45,311 nt of DNA from a virus. This document shows positions 38,660 through 45,311 of this stretch, one piece after another (the first letter of the stretch is position 1; each line of letters starts with the position of its first letter). The notes below the pieces were generated by a model, which did no database searches, had not been told where the DNA came from, and worked only from the letters and a program-made list of their open reading frames with translations. The DNA lies in the IMG/VR virus record IMGVR_UViG_3300048837_000230, positions 1 through 45,311 of that record. One strand, given 5' to 3'. The translations under genes were made by a program, and so were the position numbers.

Positions 38660-41600
38660 TGCGCGTTCCTTCTCCGACGACTGGTACGACGAACCTGCCA
38701 CGACAGCCTGAGGGATACCTGCGTGCTGCGGCACCGGACCTTTCCGGCCTGACTCGTGGTTTGTCGGCTATGGCGAGCGGATTAGCCGATTGGGAAGCCA
38801 AAAAGAAGAGCGAAGCTGAGCAGCTCGCACGATTTAAGGCGACTGAGGGTTTTGTCGAGTTCAACTCTACTGCACAAGCTCGTGTTACTGAGTTGAAGGA
38901 GAGTGCCTCTCCCGAAGACTTGAATTTTGCCGAACGCGCAATTACCTCCTACATGAATTATGAGGATGAGTTCATTTCGACCCTGCCTCCGGACTTGCAG
39001 GATGAGTTTCGTATGCGAACGGCTGCAACTCGCATGGGCGTGATTGATGATGCAAAGAACTTTCAGAAGAAGAACTTGCAATTTTATCAGACCGACTCAC
39101 TCGGAAAAATGAAAAGCCGAGCGACGGAAGAAATCGTAGCTGATCAAGGAAACGTCGATCAGTGGAAAAAATTGATGGACGATGCGATTGATAACTCAGC
39201 GTATTCCGACATTGAAAAGCACTACATGAAACAGGAAAATGCACGGTTGCTGGAAACCGTAGCGTACAAGGAAGCGGTCAGGGAACAGCGTTTAGCGCGC
39301 GGAAGCACAACGCGCATCCCCCTCGTAGTAGGCACACAGGCTGGCCGGTTGCCTGTGGACATGAGCGGGCTTGACCCCAAAGTAGTGGACAAGTGGGAAC
39401 ACGTTCAGACTTCGTTTGGTAGAGTAGTACCCGTTGTTTCCGCCTTTCGTGACCCGAAAAGAAATACCGAGGCTGGTGGTGCAAGTAAGTCTCGTCACCT
39501 TCACGGAGACGCCATTGACGTTGATGTCAGTGGTATGAGTAAATCTGAGCGACTTCGGTTGATCAAACTCGCTTCTGCTGCCGGCTTCAACGGTGTCGGT
39601 GTTTATGCCAATTCCCTTCATTTCGATACTGCAGGCAAGCGCGCTTGGGGGCCTTCGCATGGCAGTGAAAGTATCCCGGAATGGGCAGCCTCGACTGTAT
39701 CGCAACATTTGCAAGGTGCTATCAGCAAAACCGACATCATGCCACTGACTGGCGCGGAATTGTGGTCACGACTTGAGCAGGTTGAAAGTGGCGGGCGCCA
39801 GTCAGCTGTGTCCTCGAAAGGCGCGGTCGGAGTGGCGCAAGTCATGCCTGCGACAGCACCGGAGGCGGCTGCACTTGCCGGGTTACCGTGGGATGAAAAC
39901 AAATATCGTACTGACGAAGGGTACAATCGCGCACTTGGACAAGCGTACTTGGCGAAGAAGATGGAAGAATTTGGCGGTGATGTTGCGAAAGCACTGGCCG
40001 CGTACAATGCCGGTGCCAGTCGAGTCAATGAAGCAGTGCAGCAGAAAGGCGCGAACTGGCTCTCTTCCATGCCACTGGAGACGCAACAGTACGTTCAGAA
40101 AATCCTTGGTTCCGATACCATTGACGAAGACCCACGGTTCTCAAACGTCCCCTACGAAGATCGAATTAATATCCGCAAGGATGTCGGGACAGAGTTAAAC
40201 GCGCTCTATGCGAAGATGGAACAGCAGCGAAAGGACGCACAAGGCGCTCGGATGAATGACTTGTTTAATCGCCTGCAGTCCGGTGATGTCGGTCGGGCCG
40301 AGTACGACCGTATGGTCGAAGATGGAATGATACCTGACTATGACGATCGGAAGAAAGCACTTGGCATTATTGAAAATCGTGATAAGGAAGGAAAAGATCG
40401 CCGCGCCGGACAGGATCGCTTGCGTCTTGGGACTACGTTTGATCTTACTGACGGCGAACAAAAGAAACAACTAAATGCTGTGTTCGGTAAGGAAGGCGTG
40501 GAATACATGCAGCGCCGAGACGAAGAATATGTTGCCAATACTCTTGCCCCTTTGTTCAATCAAGCGGGTGGACTTCCGTCTGACGCCCTCGGAATACTCA
40601 AATCACAAGCGGTCAGCGCCAATCCCGCGGATATGATGTATGCACTTCAGACATTGTCCGTGCTGGAAAACGTCAATAAGTCCGCCTATGATGCACAAAT
40701 CCCGAAAGATCTCGCGGCCAAGTCCGACTTCAACGAGTTGATGGAGACCACACTCCCGCTAAAGGACCGCATTGAAATGCTTACCGATGCGCCGACTCAA
40801 GAGATGCGAACGCGCAAGAAGATGCTCAAGGAAGAGGCCAACGAAATGTTGACTAACTCCGCGGACCCTGAGACGGCGGTTAAGTTTGCAACTATTGTAG
40901 AAGAACTTGGTGCGCCGCCAAACTCGCAAGTCGCGCAAATTGCGGAAATGGAATGGAACGCTCTCTTTGTCGAGGCTTATTCCAAGTATGGTGGGAACCG
41001 CGATGCAGCGATTGAACTTGCGACGAAGCAATTCACCCGTGTATGGAAAAAGTCTATGCAGGACGGGGTCGAGGTGTTTATGAAACACCCGCCGGAAGCT
41101 TATCATGCCCCCATTGCGGGATCGAATGACTGGATGCGAGCGCAAGTCCGTGGTACTTTGGGGCTTACGGAGGATGAAACCTACATGATGGTCTCGGATC
41201 GGCAGACGCAAATCGAAGTCGATCAAGCGCAGGCGAAAGGGGAGAAGCCCTCGCCGTCATGGACTGTGGTTGTACAACGAGCGAACGGCCTGTGGGACAT
41301 CGCGCGAGAGGCGGACGGAAAGCCTATGCGAATGCGATTAAAACCAACCACGTATGATATGAAAGCACAGGAAATGAACCTCCGTGTTGAGTCGAAGAAA
41401 ATCGAACTGCAAGCTGTTATAGAGTTGATGGCTCCGTATGGAATGTCAATTATGGGCGCGCCGCAGGAAATTCAAGATCGGGCAGCTAAAGTACGTAGTG
41501 AACTTGATGCGTTGTTGGTGGCCAGGGACAATGCAATGCAAGATGCTGCAAATGCGTACAAAACACCGACAGCGCAGGAGGTTGAACGACTGCAGAAGAA

Positions 41601-41790
41601 GTTTGATGAACTTCAGGCCATTCTGCACGTAACTTACAATGGGGCGATTGAGGAGTTTCCGCAGGCCGCGGAGTATGCAAAAGTCGTTGACGATCTTGAA
41701 GCAGCGAAGGCAAAGGCCGAGATTGAACTAAAAGTAAAGCGCAAGCCGGTGGCGAATGAGTCACTGGACATTTTTGAAGGGGCACAGTAA
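38659..41790 (+). CDS. Ejection protein with M15 peptidase and lytic transglycosylase domains
   Basis: The 1043-residue product carries two murein-cutting modules. Residues about 250-335 are M15-peptidase-like with S-R-H-L-H-G-D-A-I-D-V-D (His280, Asp287) and L-H-F-D (His321) as zinc ligands. Residues about 366-485 are a lytic transglycosylase: catalytic Glu376 in E-Q-V-E-S-G-G, G-V-A-Q-V-M-P and A-Y-N-A-G. The rest is helical. ATG 38659 was taken since TTG 38656 adds one codon only; GGAG lies 8 bases upstream. It should open the peptidoglycan locally during DNA entry, as gp16 of T7 does, with a gp15-like helical part. Confidence 0.9.
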   Translation: MRVPSPTTGTTNLPRQPEGYLRAAAPDLSGLTRGLSAMASGLADWEAKKKSEAEQLARFKATEGFVEFNSTAQARVTELKESASPEDLNFAERAITSYMNYEDEFISTLPPDLQDEFRMRTAATRMGVIDDAKNFQKKNLQFYQTDSLGKMKSRATEEIVADQGNVDQWKKLMDDAIDNSAYSDIEKHYMKQENARLLETVAYKEAVREQRLARGSTTRIPLVVGTQAGRLPVDMSGLDPKVVDKWEHVQTSFGRVVPVVSAFRDPKRNTEAGGASKSRHLHGDAIDVDVSGMSKSERLRLIKLASAAGFNGVGVYANSLHFDTAGKRAWGPSHGSESIPEWAASTVSQHLQGAISKTDIMPLTGAELWSRLEQVESGGRQSAVSSKGAVGVAQVMPATAPEAAALAGLPWDENKYRTDEGYNRALGQAYLAKKMEEFGGDVAKALAAYNAGASRVNEAVQQKGANWLSSMPLETQQYVQKILGSDTIDEDPRFSNVPYEDRINIRKDVGTELNALYAKMEQQRKDAQGARMNDLFNRLQSGDVGRAEYDRMVEDGMIPDYDDRKKALGIIENRDKEGKDRRAGQDRLRLGTTFDLTDGEQKKQLNAVFGKEGVEYMQRRDEEYVANTLAPLFNQAGGLPSDALGILKSQAVSANPADMMYALQTLSVLENVNKSAYDAQIPKDLAAKSDFNELMETTLPLKDRIEMLTDAPTQEMRTRKKMLKEEANEMLTNSADPETAVKFATIVEELGAPPNSQVAQIAEMEWNALFVEAYSKYGGNRDAAIELATKQFTRVWKKSMQDGVEVFMKHPPEAYHAPIAGSNDWMRAQVRGTLGLTEDETYMMVSDRQTQIEVDQAQAKGEKPSPSWTVVVQRANGLWDIAREADGKPMRMRLKPTTYDMKAQEMNLRVESKKIELQAVIELMAPYGMSIMGAPQEIQDRAAKVRSELDALLVARDNAMQDAANAYKTPTAQEVERLQKKFDELQAILHVTYNGAIEEFPQAAEYAKVVDDLEAAKAKAEIELKVKRKPVANESLDIFEGAQ

Positions 41791-44700
41791 TGGTCGAACC
41801 TCTCGCTCCTCTGTTGAAGCCTCTCGACCCTTCATTGACTACGTTTGTTCACCCAACACTGCCTGAGCCCGAGGTCGTGCCGGAGGCTTCGGCCCTTAGT
41901 GATGTCATCACCGCTGCGAAGGAACAGGAAAACGACGTTTGGAACTTCTACGAGATGATGTCACGGGAAAGGTTTCCGCCGCAGGAAGGCTGGGATGAGG
42001 TTGCGTATCTGAAGAAGAAGGGCCTGCTGGAACAGGGTGATGCTCTCATTGGGACTTCATCTCAGGCGGAAATGAATTGGAAAATCGTCAAGGTCGCGAG
42101 GGAACAAAATAATAAACAAATACTCGCAGCCGCAGGATGGCCCGGTTTTGTCGCACAAGTAGGTATGGGCGCACTAAGTCCAACAATGGCTATTCCGTTT
42201 TTGCGGGCTTCGACCGGCGCAAGGTCGATTGCTCTTGGTGCTGCGTCTGTGCTCGGGGGAGCGGCAGTGCAAGAAGCGGTGTTGATGGCAAACCAAGAAA
42301 CGAGGACTGGCGGAGAAGTAGCTTTCTCTCTCGCTGCATCGACTGTTCTCGGCGGTGTGCTTGGGGGTATTTTTCACACACTCTCGAAGGGGGTGGTCGA
42401 TAAGATAGTTCGTGATATGGATGCGGGCACCATGCCCGAATACATATCAAAACCTGTCCCATTCACTAATGAGTCCGCAGTCGGCGCTGACGTAATCGAC
42501 CAAGTTGAAGACGTTGGGAAGTTAAAAGAGGGTTGGGGGGCTGGGCAACTGTCCCGCGCGAAGATCACACAGAACCCGATCATCAGGGGATTGCAACAGT
42601 GGAACGCGCCAGCCATACTGAAAGAGGCCGGAGGATCAGCAGAACTTCGCCGCCTGACAGCGGGATTTTCGCAAGACAGTTTGACCCTGACCGGCAACAC
42701 AGACTGGCGTGCTGCCTCGCCCGGCGGCAATGTTGAGGACCTGAAGCGGACCTATGCCGTGATCTCCTACGATGCGCACAAGGCGATCGAGGGTGCGTAT
42801 ATAGACTACATGAAAACTAACTCCGGCATCTTAAAACTCAGCCGGGCACAGGTCGCTGCTTTGGGTGACTCGACGAAAATGAACTATCCGGAGTTTAAGC
42901 GGCAGATTGCGCTTGACATCTGGACGAATTTCACGAGGGACAATGTGGCACCCGAGGTGCGGAAGGCCGCACAGACGCTCGACAAGGATGTCTATAAAAA
43001 GTTGTACGACGAAGGTATAAAGGCAGGCATCTTCACCGGAGAGGAGAAAGTCGTCGGTGATCAGAACTACGCCAACCGCATGTATAAGCACAAGACCATC
43101 ATGGCTCGGCACGAAGAGTTTGTGAAAATCCTGGCTGACAACTATCGGGGGAACTTGGAAAAGGAGTTTACCGAGGCTTCGGCCAAAGTCCGGGAACGGA
43201 TGATGAAGGACAGGCAACAACTCGCTGATATGCAACGATCGACTGGGGAAATTGAAAATCTTAAGCGGGACTTGGAAGAAGAGGCCGCCGCCATTGAAGA
43301 AACGACTCCGCTCGAAGTCACGGCTGGCGCTGCGACGATCAAGGACCTACGCCGGGAGATGGTGGAAATCAAGCGAGAACTGGAAACGCTGAACAAGTCC
43401 AGGTCCGCCGATCCCGCGGCCGCAGTCGCGAGGCAATCGCGTGTGGATGAACTCGAAGCGCAACTTCGCCAAAAGGCGCTCGAAGAGTCCATAATGAAGG
43501 AAGCACTCGGTGAGGACCTCGGCAAGTACACGAAGGCGGTGCAGGCAATTCGCCGCCGACTTTACAACCTCGCCCGCGCCAACGCCGTGGTCGATGCCAA
43601 GCGCCAAAAGGTGTTGTCAAAGATCGAGCAAAACGAAGACGCGCAAATCGGGACCATCTTGCGGGCGCGGCAGCAACTCGACAAGTTTGTAAAGTTTCTG
43701 GCAAAGGGATCGGATGCAGAGATCGAGCGAGAACTGTCGAAGCTGAAGAATTCGTTCGAGGGGTATGCGGAGAAGTTTGACAAGGTCGAGGAACAGATTG
43801 TCAAGCTGGAAGAGGGGGATGACGTACTGCGAGTCGCAGGTGCGACGGATGGTACTCCGCCCGAACAAGTCCTCGGTGTCAAACGAGACAACCTGTCGGC
43901 AAAACTTAATGAGTTTGCCGAGCGCATTGACGATCTCGACTCCTTCGATCGCGCGGGATGGCGGGCCGAGGTCGATCAGATGATGCGAGATCTCGCGGAC
44001 ACTGCGGCCAAGGTCAACGCCAGGCGCGTACTTCGCAATGAAAAATTGTGGAAGCGGGCTGAAAGGCTGTCGCCTGAAGCGCAGGCGAAGCGAGTGGCTA
44101 AGGTTGAGGAGAAAGCAAAGAGGCGCCTTCCAAAGTTCAACGAGTCGTGGCGGGCGCAAGGCGCAGTCGACGCTGACATCATGACCGGAAAGGCGGACTT
44201 CACTGATGCAGCAGATGAGATCGCGAGGGAAGTCACGAAGAAAATCCTCGGTGTCGACAGGCGATTGGCGTACTCAGACATCATCCGTGAGCTTCGTGGA
44301 CCAGAACTCGCACGTGTCCTCAACATCCCCTCGGAGAAGATCATCGACTTTCTTGAGGACGATGTCGAGAAGATGATCGCAGTGTACACACGGACCTTGG
44401 GCGCGGACTTGTCGATCATGCAAGTGTTCAAATCACTTGACATGGCCGAACCCCTGTCGAAGCTCGACGATGAACGCCAGGCCGTGTTGAAGCGCCTCTC
44501 CTCCGCGACGAAGAAGGACGGAACGCCGAAGTACACGCAGGAACAACTGGAGAAAGAAAGCCTCAAGGTCAATCAGTTCTACGATCAAGGGCGGAAAGAC
44601 GTGCTGGTCCTGTACGAACGCGCACGGGGTATGCGTGGTATTCCGCAGGATCCAGACTCGTGGTCCTACCGGGCGGCGAAGATGGCGATGGACTTGAATT

Positions 44701-45311
44701 ACCTCCGGTTTATGGGTAGTGTGGTTATCTCGTCCATTCCTGACATCTCAAGAATCGTAATGCGTCATGGTCTTGTACGGACGATGCGGTCAGCAGTCAT
44801 TCCGATGATCACCAACTTCAAGACCATCCGCATATCGCAGCGCGAGGCAATGAGGGCGGGCACGGCACTTGATCAAGTACTGCACACTCGTATGTACTCG
44901 ATTTCTGACGTGTTTGATGATGCGAACAGGGGAACCGCGATCGAGCGTGGCATTCATCTGATGGCTACGCGACTCGGTACTTTCGGTCTATTTGACCAAT
45001 GGAACGCTGCGATCAAGCAAATTACCGCCGGAGTGGTCAACACGCGATTGCTCGATAGCATCGCAATGGTCATGGGAGATGTTAAGGCATCGGCAGAAGA
45101 GATAAAGAAGGCGACGGAGTTCCTCGCCCGTAACAACATCACCGAGGACATTGCACAGACAATCTGGAAAGAAGTCACGAACGGTAAGGGTGGGGGAAAG
45201 GTCAATGGAATTTGGCTACCGAACACAGAGGATTGGAATGTAGCCGATCCGGCGGTAGCCTTTGCCCGTCGAGCCTATCGCGCGGCACTCGGGGGAGAGG
45301 TCGATGCAACG
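41790..45311 (+). CDS. Giant ejection (internal virion) protein, N-terminal and main part
   Basis: The gene starts by TAATG overlap with the previous stop and is open to the window end; continuing at position 2 it gives about 1375 residues. The N-terminal 110 residues are acidic. Residues about 111-195 are hydrophobic with Gly/Ala repeats (G-A-A-S-V-L-G-G-A-A, A-A-S-T-V-L-G-G-V-L-G-G), likely membrane-inserting. Residues about 450-700 are charged coiled coil (R-R-E-M-V-E-I-K-R-E-L-E-T-L-N). The C-terminal third has several short hydrophobic stretches. Size and position match T7 gp16-type proteins, but no transglycosylase is here; it sits in the previous gene. Residues 209-220 are encoded by dispersed palindrome copy 6. 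Confidence 0.82.
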   Translation, partial: MVEPLAPLLKPLDPSLTTFVHPTLPEPEVVPEASALSDVITAAKEQENDVWNFYEMMSRERFPPQEGWDEVAYLKKKGLLEQGDALIGTSSQAEMNWKIVKVAREQNNKQILAAAGWPGFVAQVGMGALSPTMAIPFLRASTGARSIALGAASVLGGAAVQEAVLMANQETRTGGEVAFSLAASTVLGGVLGGIFHTLSKGVVDKIVRDMDAGTMPEYISKPVPFTNESAVGADVIDQVEDVGKLKEGWGAGQLSRAKITQNPIIRGLQQWNAPAILKEAGGSAELRRLTAGFSQDSLTLTGNTDWRAASPGGNVEDLKRTYAVISYDAHKAIEGAYIDYMKTNSGILKLSRAQVAALGDSTKMNYPEFKRQIALDIWTNFTRDNVAPEVRKAAQTLDKDVYKKLYDEGIKAGIFTGEEKVVGDQNYANRMYKHKTIMARHEEFVKILADNYRGNLEKEFTEASAKVRERMMKDRQQLADMQRSTGEIENLKRDLEEEAAAIEETTPLEVTAGAATIKDLRREMVEIKRELETLNKSRSADPAAAVARQSRVDELEAQLRQKALEESIMKEALGEDLGKYTKAVQAIRRRLYNLARANAVVDAKRQKVLSKIEQNEDAQIGTILRARQQLDKFVKFLAKGSDAEIERELSKLKNSFEGYAEKFDKVEEQIVKLEEGDDVLRVAGATDGTPPEQVLGVKRDNLSAKLNEFAERIDDLDSFDRAGWRAEVDQMMRDLADTAAKVNARRVLRNEKLWKRAERLSPEAQAKRVAKVEEKAKRRLPKFNESWRAQGAVDADIMTGKADFTDAADEIAREVTKKILGVDRRLAYSDIIRELRGPELARVLNIPSEKIIDFLEDDVEKMIAVYTRTLGADLSIMQVFKSLDMAEPLSKLDDERQAVLKRLSSATKKDGTPKYTQEQLEKESLKVNQFYDQGRKDVLVLYERARGMRGIPQDPDSWSYRAAKMAMDLNYLRFMGSVVISSIPDISRIVMRHGLVRTMRSAVIPMITNFKTIRISQREAMRAGTALDQVLHTRMYSISDVFDDANRGTAIERGIHLMATRLGTFGLFDQWNAAIKQITAGVVNTRLLDSIAMVMGDVKASAEEIKKATEFLARNNITEDIAQTIWKEVTNGKGGGKVNGIWLPNTEDWNVADPAVAFARRAYRAALGGEVDAT
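42414..42448. repeat. Dispersed palindrome, copy 6, in frame in a coding gene
   Basis: GATATGGATGCGGGCA is followed by CCATGCCC and GAATACATATC. It starts on a codon boundary of the ejection protein gene and encodes D-M-D-A-G-T-M-P-E-Y-I-S just after the hydrophobic region. Confidence 0.83.
44981..45311. repeat. Terminal overlap, right copy
   Basis: Matches positions 1-331 with six transitions. It marks the point where the circular or circularly permuted genome map closes. Confidence 0.93.

Noticed and set aside
1-45311. tRNA genes, CRISPR arrays, integrase/att sites, phage RNA polymerase and T7-type promoters
   Set aside because: Looked for on both strands; no cloverleaf with a T-loop, no regularly spaced repeats, no recombinase or single-subunit RNA polymerase motifs were recognised.

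Overview
The window is essentially one complete genome of a strictly lytic, short-tailed (podovirus-type) tailed phage. The first 331 bases recur at the end (44981-45311) with six transitions, so the contig closes into a circle of about 44,980 bp. The virion genes are podoviral: terminase, PF12236-type portal, scaffold, Bordetella-phage-like capsid, cement and Bbp19-like proteins, T7-gp11/gp12-like tail tube proteins, and gp13/14/15/16-like ejection proteins. A GH24 endolysin and murein-cutting ejection proteins point to a Gram-negative host; the species cannot be read from the sequence. No integrase, lysogeny repressor, phage RNA polymerase, tRNA or CRISPR array was seen, so host RNA polymerase presumably transcribes the genome.

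Layout. 1-1963 (+) is the end of the giant ejection protein followed by lysis genes (endolysin, holin, small membrane protein). 1960-23067 (-) is the early/replication arm. It holds a P-loop helicase-like ATPase, a uracil-DNA-glycosylase-like/exonuclease/PolA DNA polymerase split by an HNH gene and a DUF1937 gene, a ParB-adenine methyltransferase fusion, an SSB-like protein, a RecA-fold ATPase, a Fe-S PD-(D/E)XK nuclease carrying an intein, RHH and winged-helix regulators, a HIRAN protein, a UvrD-like helicase, a leucine-rich-repeat protein, a GHKL-like ATPase and many very small, tightly overlapping genes. 21149-21738 is non-coding, with an extended -10 promoter, inverted AT-rich iteron clusters and a palindrome: a plausible replication origin or control region. 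23068-23486 is the divergent control region, with a strongly G-rich minus strand. 23487-45311 (+) is the late arm: small membrane proteins, tailspike, tail and lectin-like proteins, packaging, head, tail tube and ejection proteins.

Main points for a second look: (1) an intein with the full Class 3 signature (Ala1, Trp B:12, Cys F:4, Thr G:5, Thr+1) inserted between the catalytic Lys and Thr of the nuclease DxKT motif; (2) a DNA polymerase broken between Exo II and Exo III by an HNH+DUF1937 pair with no room for a ribozyme; (3) a family of six dispersed ~35-bp palindromes with arm GATATGTAYGCGGGCA that can read as D-M-Y-A-G-x-x-P-x-Y-(I/G), one of them in frame inside the ejection protein and two directly upstream of TTGAC boxes; (4) the iteron region. 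Functions come from reading motifs only; no database search was run.
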